From positions 1 through 21,384 of the forward strand of contig JBCDGZ010000132.1 in NCBI GenBank assembly GCA_038750655.1: DNA of 21,384 nt. Direction: 5' to 3'. Each line of letters begins with the position of its first letter. Position 1 is the first letter of the stretch. This DNA is from JBCDGZ01 sp038750655 (lineage in GTDB: Bacteria; Bacteroidota; Bacteroidia; Chitinophagales; Saprospiraceae). Below are positions 6,647 through 14,100 of this stretch, in pieces. The notes below the pieces were generated by a model that saw nothing but the letters and a program-made list of their open reading frames with translations, was not told the origin of the DNA and made no database searches. Both the position numbers and the translations under genes were made by a program.

Positions 6647-9106
6647 TTAGTTCTTTTGTAAAATAATGGGCTGATAAGACCGATAGCGGAAGGCCCTTAC
6701 TTTGATCACGTAAAGCCCGCCCGGCAAATGATTGAGATGGAGAGGAATCAAACTTCCTCCAGCTTGTTGTAATTGGTTTTCCCATACGATGCGTCTGAGG
6801 CCGTCGTACACCTGTATCGTCAGCTCGCCTTCGACCTCTGCGGGTAGCTGCAAAGTCAGCTGGCCAAAGCTGGGATTAGGGAATACGTACAACCCTTCTT
6901 CTTTTTGCTCTACGAACACAACTATTACGCCAGAATAATGAATACTGCCATCCAGGTCGACCTGTTGCAAACGATAATAATTGGCCCCGCGAACGGGCTG
7001 CTCATCGGTATAGCCATAATCCTGGTATTGGCTGCTAAAGCCTTGAGCTTGTTGTTGGTAAATAGGGTGAAAATTTATCGCATCTGTCGATTTCTCCAAT
7101 CTAAAATAATCGCTATTTTCTTCCGAGGCCGTCGCCCAGTCCAGTTCAATGGTCTTGCCCACGCGCTCCCCCTCAAAAGTCAATAACTCCACCGGCAAAG
7201 CGACCGGATTCAGCACCCCGGCTCCTCCTCCCGAAAAACTATTCACCTCAAACTCTGCGTACGTCCGCCCATTAAACGTCCCCGACGTCCAGGTGCTCAA
7301 GGTCGAAGTATCCGTGTGCATATACTCCATATAAGTGCCTCCACTCGACAAAACCTCCTCCGAAAGCACCGGCGCTCCCGCCACTTTAAACACACGCAGG
7401 TCATCAAAGCCCCCATAAGTGCCCCCAAGCGTCGTTAAGCCATGCTCCAAATCCGCAATATCCTGATCAGCGTAATAGAAGCGGACTTTAACCGGATCAA
7501 CAAAATTCGCAGCATTGAGCACCTCCCAGTAGCGGTTCATCACCAGCCAATCGCCAGCCTCGGTGAGGTAATCCGCCGAGCTGAGATCAGTCGCCGTAGT
7601 GCCGTAGCTAGCCGTCGTATTAATTTGTACAGTAAAACTGCCCGTTCCCAACTCTCCGATATTTTGCCCAGCCGTAAAAATGGACAACAGCAATTGATCA
7701 CTACTGCAGTTGTAATAATGCGTCCAACCATCAAAGGCCATAAAAGCCTCATCCGCTACCAAGACCTCCGAAGGGCCTCCGGCCAGCGGCAAACTTATCG
7801 AAGTCCCTACAAACTCATAAGCCCCCAAATCCACCCGAGTACCATACTGCCGAGGGTTACCCAATGGGTCAAAATCCGCCGGCGTCCCGTAATTCACCCC
7901 TATATCGATGGCCGGCGAGCAGGCCTCCAGGCGAAAATCGCGGGCCGTCGTATCCACCAACCCCGGCGGTATGTCCATAATATCGCTGGCCCCAGTGCCC
8001 GTAAAGCCGCCTTCGACAATACAATTGATGGCGCGGAATTGATCGGGCAGCAGGTTAAAGTCGTCAAAAGGATCGGTAGACTGTAGGATGATGCAATTGC
8101 CCAGCTCGCCGCTGCCGCCGTTGTTGAGCAGCAGCACATCGGAGTTGTTCACCCCCTGGTTGTTGTAGCAGGTCAGATTGCGAGCGAGCAGGTGACTGGT
8201 GGAAACAATGTCCTGAACGTAGAAAGCGCCGCCGAAGTTGGCGCTGTTGTCATAGAGCAAGCAGTTGAAAAATCCAGCATTCCAGCCCAGCGTAGGGTCA
8301 ACCACCTTGCCTTCATTACCATCGACAAAGAGCACGCCGCCGCGCACGCTTTGGTTTTGGTAGAAGGTGCAGGAGAGATAGTCGGCTTCGAGGCCGCTGC
8401 CGCTGCCTTTGAAGTGGTGCAATGCGCCTCCTCGGATGCTGGAGCTATTGCCTTGGAAGGTACAGCGGCGAAAGCGACTGAGGAGATCGGCCGACAGGGT
8501 ATACTGGGCTACGGCACCGCCGTATGCTGCCTCATTTTGCTGAAAATGGCAATTGGCGATTATTATAAATGTGGTATCGTTGGTATTTTGTAGGTCGAGG
8601 AGCAGGCCGCCGCCGTAGGCATCCAAGGTGCTGCCGTCGGCTTGCCCGCCGGTGATGGTGAAGCCATCGAGGAGCAAGTCACGGTCGATGAGGCTATTGA
8701 GGCGGACCACGTGGTAGCTGTTATCGGAGGGATCGCTGGGCAGGCCGATGTCGCCGCTGAGGAGGGTAGGATGGGCCTGGGGGTCCCGTTCGCTGAGCAG
8801 GGCTTCACCGCCGGCGAAGCCGCCGTAGATTTTCACGCCGCCGACCAGTTCGAAGGAGAGGCTGCGGTTGGTGGTAGCCGTCGGGAAATACGTCGCTGCG
8901 GCCACCCAGATTTCGTCGACCGCAGCGTTGGCGCGGGCGGCGTTGAGGGCCGCTTGCAGGTCGGCATAGGCGTTGCTCCAGCTAGAGCCGTTCTGGGCTC
9001 CGCCGCTGACATTGGCATTGACATAGAGGGTGCTGCTGAATAGTGGGTGGGTGATGAAAAGGCAGGCCACTAGAAGGACTGCGCGGGTTTGGCGACAGCA
9101 GTTCAT
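6647..9106 (-). CDS. Secreted beta-helix protein with type IX sorting domain
   Basis: An 819-residue exported protein. A signal peptide covers about residues 1-24, followed at once by LYVNANVSGG and the GSSWSNAYADLQAAL / EIWVAAATYFP segment that opens many Bacteroidota parallel beta-helix proteins. Residues about 85-360 show beta-helix rungs with GGA/GGG turns and paired Cys/Asn positions, as in pectate-lyase-like folds. RLEACSPAIDIGVNYG to VDLGAYEF (about 392-432) is the choice-of-anchor-Q-like cap. The middle (about 440-640) is unassigned; then comes the common LPVELLTFEGE...WATASEENS segment (about 648-678) and a C-terminal sorting domain from VFPNPSFGQLTL (about 744) to the end. A sugar-binding or polysaccharide-lyase role is possible, but no catalytic residues are identifiable. 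It shares its promoter region with the divergent paralogue at 9291 and runs toward the ELW/SprB gene, 136 nt downstream. Confidence 0.85.
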   Translation of the reverse strand: MNCCRQTRAVLLVACLFITHPLFSSTLYVNANVSGGAQNGSSWSNAYADLQAALNAARANAAVDEIWVAAATYFPTATTNRSLSFELVGGVKIYGGFAGGEALLSERDPQAHPTLLSGDIGLPSDPSDNSYHVVRLNSLIDRDLLLDGFTITGGQADGSTLDAYGGGLLLDLQNTNDTTFIIIANCHFQQNEAAYGGAVAQYTLSADLLSRFRRCTFQGNSSSIRGGALHHFKGSGSGLEADYLSCTFYQNQSVRGGVLFVDGNEGKVVDPTLGWNAGFFNCLLYDNSANFGGAFYVQDIVSTSHLLARNLTCYNNQGVNNSDVLLLNNGGSGELGNCIILQSTDPFDDFNLLPDQFRAINCIVEGGFTGTGASDIMDIPPGLVDTTARDFRLEACSPAIDIGVNYGTPADFDPLGNPRQYGTRVDLGAYEFVGTSISLPLAGGPSEVLVADEAFMAFDGWTHYYNCSSDQLLLSIFTAGQNIGELGTGSFTVQINTTASYGTTATDLSSADYLTEAGDWLVMNRYWEVLNAANFVDPVKVRFYYADQDIADLEHGLTTLGGTYGGFDDLRVFKVAGAPVLSEEVLSSGGTYMEYMHTDTSTLSTWTSGTFNGRTYAEFEVNSFSGGGAGVLNPVALPVELLTFEGERVGKTIELDWATASEENSDYFRLEKSTDAINFHPIYQQQAQGFSSQYQDYGYTDEQPVRGANYYRLQQVDLDGSIHYSGVIVVFVEQKEEGLYVFPNPSFGQLTLQLPAEVEGELTIQVYDGLRRIVWENQLQQAGGSLIPLHLNHLPGGLYVIKVRAFRYRSYQPIILQKN

Positions 9107-9132
9107 GTCGATACGGTTTTTGGATGAATAGT

Positions 9133-9140
9133 CAAAATTA
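9133..9140 (-). promoter_or_regulatory. -7 promoter element for the 819-residue beta-helix gene
   Basis: Read on the minus strand this is TAATTTTG, an exact TAnnTTTG match, 26 nt before the ATG at 9106. No TTG lies at the expected 19-21 nt upstream, so only the -7 half is supported. Confidence 0.45.
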
Positions 9141-9207
9141 GGAAATATACGCAGAAATGTAGGGGAATGGGTGGTTTTATTTACTGCTTAATCTTTGTAT
9201 ACTGCCT

Positions 9208-9215
9208 TACTTTTG
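9208..9215 (+). promoter_or_regulatory. -7 promoter element for the 823-residue beta-helix gene
   Basis: TACTTTTG is an exact TAnnTTTG match, with a predicted transcript start near 9222 and a leader of about 70 nt. A TTTG at 9194-9197 is too close to be its -33 element. It lies about 70 nt from the oppositely oriented element at 9133, so the pair forms a compact divergent promoter region. Confidence 0.4.
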
Positions 9216-9233
9216 TAGGGCTTTAGCGCCCTA
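9216..9233. promoter_or_regulatory. Inverted repeat at the transcript start
   Basis: TAGGGC (9216-9221) and GCCCTA (9228-9233) form a perfect 6-bp inverted repeat over a TTTAGC centre, directly after the -7 element. It could be an operator or a 5' mRNA hairpin. Confidence 0.3.
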
Positions 9234-9290
9234 AGTTGATCAAAGATTATTATTTTGAATTTATATCTTTCACACACAATTACGTCTAAT

Positions 9291-11762
9291 ATGAAAACAT
9301 TTACACGTCTAAAACATTCTTTTATTCTATTTTTTTGTCTGGGTTTGTCGCTGAGTGCAGTGGCGCAGACGATTTACGTTAAGCACGATGCCGCAGGCAG
9401 TAATGATGGCAGCAGTTGGGCTAATGCCTATACTGATCTGAGCGTTGCCATTGATAATGCGAACAGTGGCAGCGAGATTTGGGTAGCTGCGGGCACCTAT
9501 CATCCCGGTAGCGGTAGCCCGGTAGACACTTCCTCTTTTTTCCTCAAATCTGGTGTAGCGATTTACGGTGGTTTTATGGGAACGGAGAGTATGCGCGGGG
9601 AGCGGGATTTCCTCTCCAACCCTACCCGACTGAGCGGTGACATCAATGAGGATGACATTCTTGGAGAATGGTATACCAACAAATCTGATAATGTCCTGCA
9701 CGTTCTTTTTGCGGATGGCGAAGTGGATAATACTGCGATCGTTGATGGTTTTATCGTGAGCCACGGTTATACGGATACGGTTAATACCACCAGTTTTGAT
9801 CACTGGCGAGGAGCCGGATTACATACGCGCGGTGGCCCGCTGATTCGCAACTGTACTTTTAGTGATCACTACTCTAGATTTGGTAGTTCGATCTATGCGA
9901 TTAATACTACCGGCTTACAGGTGATCCGTTGCCGTTTTACTAATAATTTTGCGGAAAGTTCGAATGCGGGCATACTCGGTCTCTATGCCAATGGTACGGT
10001 AGTCGATAGCTGTGAGTTTTTGACTAATGTATCCAATTGGGGAACCGGCTTGTATTTTGCCAATTCGAATGTGGAAATCTATCGTTCTCGTTTCATCAAC
10101 AATAGTGCGACCAATGCCGGAGCCATCTACATCGATGGGACGGACTCTTTGGGGACGATGGTGATGATTGAGTTTTGTGAATTTCGCGAAAATTCCGCCT
10201 CGGCCTTCGGCGGCGGCGCTTTTTACAGCTGGAACGAGAACTATCGGATGAGCAACTGCCAGTTTTTTGACAATCGTGCAACCAATGCCGGAGCCATCTA
10301 CAACGACGGGCGGCTCGGTGGCCGTTCCTTTTCGATGGATAACTGCCGCTTTGAGGGCAATACCACTACCGAATGGGGAGGAGCTATTTACAATGGGAGG
10401 TCTACCTTTGACTACAAAGATTGTATCATAAAAGACAACACAGCGACTTTGACGGCCGGTGGGATTTATAACGGTGGTGAGGGTGGTACGGCCAGTTATA
10501 ATAACTGCCAATTCATCGGTAATCAGGCCGAATTCGGCTGGGGCGGTGGCCTGATCAACTACTCCAGTGATGTTGACATTAATGATTGCTTGTTCGAAGC
10601 CAATATCTGTGAGAACGGTGGTGGAGGGATGTCCTGTGGGTTTGCGGCTAATATTTCGGTCACCAATTGTACCTACACGAAGAACGAAGCGGGCTACGGT
10701 GGTGCGGTATTTAGCCAGAACGACTTCACAACGATTACCATAGACTCCTGCGTTTTCACCGACAACCAAGCAGAATCAACGGGCGGCGGGCTCTACGGCA
10801 TCGAAAGCCCCGATATTACCCTAAACAACTCCTTCTTCCAGGGCAATACCGCCGATGTAGGCGGCGCCATCAACATGATTGACGATACCCTCGATATGGC
10901 CAACCTAGAGGTCAACAACATCGACTTCTCCCTCAATATCGCCCAGACCCAGGGCGGCGCGATCAACCTCTCGAACACCGACTGCCAGATCAACAGCTGC
11001 GTCTTCTTCTCCAACCTGGCCTCCGGCACCGGAACAGGAGGCGCCATCTCCAACAATGTCGGTGATAGCGTCAGCACCGCCGTCGATGTTGTCAACTCCT
11101 CCTTTGTCAGCAACATCGGCGTACTGGCCGCCGGCATTGCCCAATGGACCGACAATGGCGGAGTAGCCAACCTGAACCTGCAAAACAGCATTTTCTACAA
11201 CCCCGACGGCCTCAACTACGCCATAGAAGCAGGAACGCCGACCGTCACGTCCAAAGGCGCTAACCTCTGTAGCGACGATTCTATGGAAGACGACCTGACC
11301 CACTCTAAGGACCTCATCAACACCGATCCGCTGTTGGTCAATTTCATCGATGGCGATTTGAAGCTTACCGAGAGCAGCCCCTGCGTCAATGCCGGCATCT
11401 CGGCGGGCGCGCCCCTCTTCGACATCGAAGGGAAGCCTAGGGTGGACTCCGTAGACATCGGCGCCTACGAATCGCTCTTCACCATCACCAGCACCACCGA
11501 AGTGATCGACAACAGCGTCCTACAAGTCTTTCCCAATCCCGTCGATAGGCTGGCCCAGCTGCGACTGGACAACGGTTGGCGAGGCCCCCTCAGTGTTCAA
11601 TTGCGAGACGCTTCGGGCAAGTTGCTCCGCCAGGAATACCTGCACAAAAGTGCCAATTTGTTGCAGTATGAGCTGGATATGAGCCAGCTAGGTACGGGAA
11701 TGTACTTGTTGAGTTTAACGGATGGTTTGCAGGTGGTTACGCGTACGGTGATTAAGGGATAG
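9291..11762 (+). CDS. Secreted beta-helix protein with type IX sorting domain
   Basis: An 823-residue exported protein. The ATG at 9291 gives a textbook signal peptide (basic MKTFTRLKHS, hydrophobic core, cleavage near AVAQ); the in-frame TTG at 9255 would only add residues before it. After the signal come IYVKHDAAGS, GSSWANAYTDL and EIWVAAGTYHP, parallel to the 819-residue neighbour and marking them as paralogues. Residues about 100-690 are a long parallel beta-helix with recurrent C-x-F, N-x-A and GGAIYN/GGGLY turns. SSPCVNAGISAG to VDIGAYES is the anchor-Q-like cap, and VFPNPVDRLAQL starts a C-terminal sorting domain ending MYLLSLTDG...VIKG. A 57-residue segment occurs twice (see repeat at 10107). 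Codon choice changes inside the gene: mostly U-ending until about 10,700, strongly C-ending to about 11,550. Substrate unknown; surface adhesin or polysaccharide-binding protein are the best guesses. Confidence 0.85.
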   Translation: MKTFTRLKHSFILFFCLGLSLSAVAQTIYVKHDAAGSNDGSSWANAYTDLSVAIDNANSGSEIWVAAGTYHPGSGSPVDTSSFFLKSGVAIYGGFMGTESMRGERDFLSNPTRLSGDINEDDILGEWYTNKSDNVLHVLFADGEVDNTAIVDGFIVSHGYTDTVNTTSFDHWRGAGLHTRGGPLIRNCTFSDHYSRFGSSIYAINTTGLQVIRCRFTNNFAESSNAGILGLYANGTVVDSCEFLTNVSNWGTGLYFANSNVEIYRSRFINNSATNAGAIYIDGTDSLGTMVMIEFCEFRENSASAFGGGAFYSWNENYRMSNCQFFDNRATNAGAIYNDGRLGGRSFSMDNCRFEGNTTTEWGGAIYNGRSTFDYKDCIIKDNTATLTAGGIYNGGEGGTASYNNCQFIGNQAEFGWGGGLINYSSDVDINDCLFEANICENGGGGMSCGFAANISVTNCTYTKNEAGYGGAVFSQNDFTTITIDSCVFTDNQAESTGGGLYGIESPDITLNNSFFQGNTADVGGAINMIDDTLDMANLEVNNIDFSLNIAQTQGGAINLSNTDCQINSCVFFSNLASGTGTGGAISNNVGDSVSTAVDVVNSSFVSNIGVLAAGIAQWTDNGGVANLNLQNSIFYNPDGLNYAIEAGTPTVTSKGANLCSDDSMEDDLTHSKDLINTDPLLVNFIDGDLKLTESSPCVNAGISAGAPLFDIEGKPRVDSVDIGAYESLFTITSTTEVIDNSVLQVFPNPVDRLAQLRLDNGWRGPLSVQLRDASGKLLRQEYLHKSANLLQYELDMSQLGTGMYLLSLTDGLQVVTRTVIKG
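10107..10301 (+). repeat. 24-bp near-identical direct repeat inside the beta-helix gene
   Basis: Positions 10107-10130 and 10278-10301 differ at one base and encode ATNAGAIY both times. They lie 171 nt (57 codons) apart, so they keep the same frame and mark a possible beta-helix unit copied recently or homogenised by conversion. Confidence 0.7.
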
Positions 11763-11816
11763 TTGGATAAGTAGCCTAGCCATTCCTACGGGTCTTTGGC
11801 ATTTTAATGAATACAG

Positions 11817-11832
11817 CCTGCCAGCTGGCAGG
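11817..11832. repeat. 16-bp perfect palindrome
   Basis: CCTGCCAGCTGGCAGG is fully self-complementary with no spacer. It lies 54 nt after the beta-helix stop and just before the terminator hairpin. It may be an operator for a dimeric regulator or part of the termination region. Confidence 0.45.
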
Positions 11833-11842
11833 GAGAACAACG

Positions 11843-11885
11843 AACAGCAATAGTCTGACCAGGGCTATTGCTGTTTTGCATTTTA
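11843..11885 (+). terminator. Intrinsic terminator of the 823-residue gene
   Basis: AACAGCAATAG (11843-11853) pairs perfectly with CTATTGCTGTT (11865-11875) over an 11-nt loop, followed by the T-rich TTGCATTTTAAT. This separates the surface-protein gene from the ABC/zinc operon. Confidence 0.7.
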
Positions 11886-11910
11886 ATAAAGCTGTATTGA
11901 ATTATTTTAT

Positions 11911-11925
11911 TGCAACTGAGTTGCA
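11911..11925. promoter_or_regulatory. Candidate metal-regulator operator
   Basis: TGCAACT and AGTTGCA are perfect 7-bp arms around one central G. The right arm covers the -33 TTG (11921-11923) of the operon promoter, the position expected for a repressor. The TGCAA...TTGCA outline resembles boxes bound by Fur/Mur/Zur-type regulators in other bacteria (recalled, not searched). With a COG0523 GTPase and DUF1826 in the operon, a zinc-responsive regulator is the best guess. Confidence 0.5.
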
Positions 11926-11950
11926 TTTACAAATAGATCGCTTATTTTTG
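11921..11950 (+). promoter_or_regulatory. Bacteroidota-type promoter of the ABC/zinc operon
   Basis: TTG at 11921-11923, an exact 19-nt spacer and TATTTTTG at 11943-11950 give a consensus promoter, with a leader of about 25 nt to the ATG at 11981. It also settles the start: longer starts from 11807 would lie upstream of the promoter and inside the terminator hairpin. Confidence 0.7.
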
Positions 11951-11980
11951 CAAGGTGTACCGCACCAAAACGCCATTTCT

Positions 11981-12682
11981 ATGATCAAAATACGCAATGC
12001 CTCCAAATCATTCAAGGGAACAGTCGCTGTTGAAAACCTCAGCCTTTATGTCGGCGAAGGGGAAATTCTGGGGCTCCTGGGCGCAAATGGTGCAGGAAAA
12101 TCAACGACCATCAATATGCTGTTGGGCTTTATTGGCCCGGATTCTGGTACGGTGACCATCCAGCAAATGGATGTGACCCAAAAAGCGAGGGAAGTGCGGA
12201 AGCTGATTGGCTATATTCCCGAAAATGTCAATTTGTATGGCTACCTCTCAGGTGTGGAGAATCTGGACTATTTGTGCCGCTTGGCGGGGTTGAAGTACAC
12301 GAAAAGCGAATTAGAGGGTTTTTTGAACACCTGTGGACTGCAAAGTGAGGCCCATTATCAAAAAGTAGCGGGCTATTCCAAGGGAATGCGGCAAAAGGTA
12401 GGTATTGCCATTGCGTACGCAAAAAAAGCGAAGGTCTACCTTTTGGATGAACCGGCGAGTGGGCTAGACCCGCTGGCCAGTAATGAGCTGTCCGCATTGT
12501 TGAGAAAATTGGCGGCAGAAGGGGCCACAATCCTCATGGCTTCACACGATATTTTCCGGGTCAGGGAGGTTTGCCATCGCATCGGTATTCTCAAAAAAGG
12601 AAGCCTGGTCAAGGAGCTTCGCAGTGAGGAGGTAAGTGCCAATGAGTTGGAAAATCTGTATTTGGAATACATGAAAAATTAG
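11981..12682 (+). CDS. ABC transporter ATP-binding protein
   Basis: A 233-residue cytoplasmic ATPase that should power the two permeases encoded next to it. Walker A GANGAGKST is at 34-42, signature YSKGM (replacing LSGGQ) at 132-136, Walker B VYLLDEP at 152-158 and the switch His at 189 (ASHD). YIPEN (about 78-82) occupies the Q-loop position with Glu, common in ABC-2 exporters. The MIKIRNASKSFKG start is typical of the family. The start at 11981 follows from the promoter at 11921-11950. The gene ends 8 nt before the first permease. The sequence resembles NosF/ABC-2 export ATPases found with DUF3526 permeases; the substrate cannot be told from it. Confidence 0.9.
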   Translation: MIKIRNASKSFKGTVAVENLSLYVGEGEILGLLGANGAGKSTTINMLLGFIGPDSGTVTIQQMDVTQKAREVRKLIGYIPENVNLYGYLSGVENLDYLCRLAGLKYTKSELEGFLNTCGLQSEAHYQKVAGYSKGMRQKVGIAIAYAKKAKVYLLDEPASGLDPLASNELSALLRKLAAEGATILMASHDIFRVREVCHRIGILKKGSLVKELRSEEVSANELENLYLEYMKN

Positions 12683-12690
12683 CACAGACT

Positions 12691-14100
12691 ATGTGGCAAA
12701 TCATCAAAAACGAGTGGTCCGCCTTACGTCGAAATAGGGCTTTGCTGGGGGTCAGCCTGGGTTTTCTGCTGGTCCTTCTACTCTCTGTAGTCTTGGGAAC
12801 TCAACAAACCAATGAGCAGGCGCAACGATACGAATCGGCCAAGAATGAGCTTCGGCAGCAGTGGGAAAATATTGATTCGATGAATCCGCACGGTGCAGCC
12901 CACTACGGCACCTATGTCTTCAAGCCCGTTAATCTCCTAGGCAGCCTAGACGATGGGGTGAGCAGTGTTACGGGCAATGTCCTGCGGGTGGAAGGCCATG
13001 TACAGAATGAAATTGTCCACTCGGAAGCTTCTCAGATGCAGGCAGTATCAAAATTTGGTAAGCTTAAGAGTTCGCTGCTCTTACAGTATGTCCTTCCCCT
13101 ATTGCTGCTATTTTTGGCTTTTCACAGCATGAGCAGCGAAAAACAAAGCGGTCGGCTCCAGTTATTGGTACTGCAAGGGGCTCAACCTTCTGCGCTAGTA
13201 TGGGGCAAAACACTATCCGTATGGCTTTACGGAATGTTACTTTTGACCTTGACAATACTGATCTATGCCTTGTTCAATCTGAACAATATCGATGGTGAAG
13301 TCATCAAGCGTACCCTCCTTTTCTACCTCTCCTATTCCCTTTATTATTTCATCATAAGTGGCCTGACGGTATTGTTTTCTGCTCGCTGGCAGAACGCTAC
13401 TGTGGCGCTCACTTCTATGCTGGGCATCTGGATTTTATGGACGATTTTCTTGCCCAATATGCTAATGAGTTCGGTAGAAAAATGGTATGATCTACCCAGC
13501 CGCGATGCCTTTAAAACCGCGATGAAGGAAGACCGTTCGAAAGGTATCGATGGGCATAATCCGGCCGACGAACGGAGCAAGGAATTGGAACAACAAACCT
13601 TAGAAGAATACAGTGTGGATAGCATTGCCCAACTCCCCATCAACTTCGATGGTCTGGTTATGCAAGCTGATGAAGAATACGGCAATCAGGTCTGGGATAA
13701 GCATTTTGGTCATCTGCGCGAGGTCATGACCCAACAGAAAGAGCGTTATCAGCTGGCGGGTATTGTTAACCCGTTTATTGCCCTACAGAATTCTAGCATG
13801 GGCTTTACGGCTAGCGATAACTTGCACCACCAGGAATTTTTGGTTCAAGTAGAACATTATCGCCGAGGATTTATTAAGGCCCTGAACGACGAACACGCTT
13901 TTGGAGGCTCTGCAACCGGAGATTGGGGCTGGACGGCCAAGAATGACTTTTTTAGATCGGTTCCGGATTATAATTATCAGCCCATCCCACTCACCTCGGT
14001 TTTTCCAAGCTACCTTACGGACCTGCTTCTCCTGGCTGCTTGGACGATTCTTGTAAGCCTGCTTTTGGCGTTTGGAACGAAAAAAATGCAGATCGTATGA
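12691..14100 (+). CDS. ABC-2 type permease, DUF3526 family
   Basis: A 469-residue inner-membrane protein. Membrane segments lie near residues 18-37, 127-147, 172-192, 208-228, 239-259 and 443-462. Two long soluble regions, about 38-125 and 262-440, would face the periplasm. This layout, with MWQIIKNEWSALRRNRALL at the start and MSSEKQSGRLQLLV after the second helix, matches DUF3526-type permeases of Bacteroidota. It should pair with the 439-residue permease and the ATPase. Its stop codon overlaps the next start (ATGA), so translation is probably coupled. Substrate unknown; a metal- or lipoprotein-linked export function is inferred only from the operon. Confidence 0.85.
   Translation: MWQIIKNEWSALRRNRALLGVSLGFLLVLLLSVVLGTQQTNEQAQRYESAKNELRQQWENIDSMNPHGAAHYGTYVFKPVNLLGSLDDGVSSVTGNVLRVEGHVQNEIVHSEASQMQAVSKFGKLKSSLLLQYVLPLLLLFLAFHSMSSEKQSGRLQLLVLQGAQPSALVWGKTLSVWLYGMLLLTLTILIYALFNLNNIDGEVIKRTLLFYLSYSLYYFIISGLTVLFSARWQNATVALTSMLGIWILWTIFLPNMLMSSVEKWYDLPSRDAFKTAMKEDRSKGIDGHNPADERSKELEQQTLEEYSVDSIAQLPINFDGLVMQADEEYGNQVWDKHFGHLREVMTQQKERYQLAGIVNPFIALQNSSMGFTASDNLHHQEFLVQVEHYRRGFIKALNDEHAFGGSATGDWGWTAKNDFFRSVPDYNYQPIPLTSVFPSYLTDLLLLAAWTILVSLLLAFGTKKMQIV

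Noticed and set aside
9915..10769. 284-residue open frame on the minus strand
   Set aside because: Antisense to the beta-helix gene, which has signal peptide, fold motifs and sorting domain; the antisense product has no recognisable feature.
11807..11980. N-terminal extension of the ABC ATPase from an upstream in-frame ATG
   Set aside because: The extension runs through an intrinsic terminator, the operator palindrome and the consensus promoter; the protein family starts at MIKIRNASKSF (11981).
14040..14096. Longer start for the second permease
   Set aside because: It lies inside the preceding gene; the ATGA overlap at 14097 gives the normal N-terminus.
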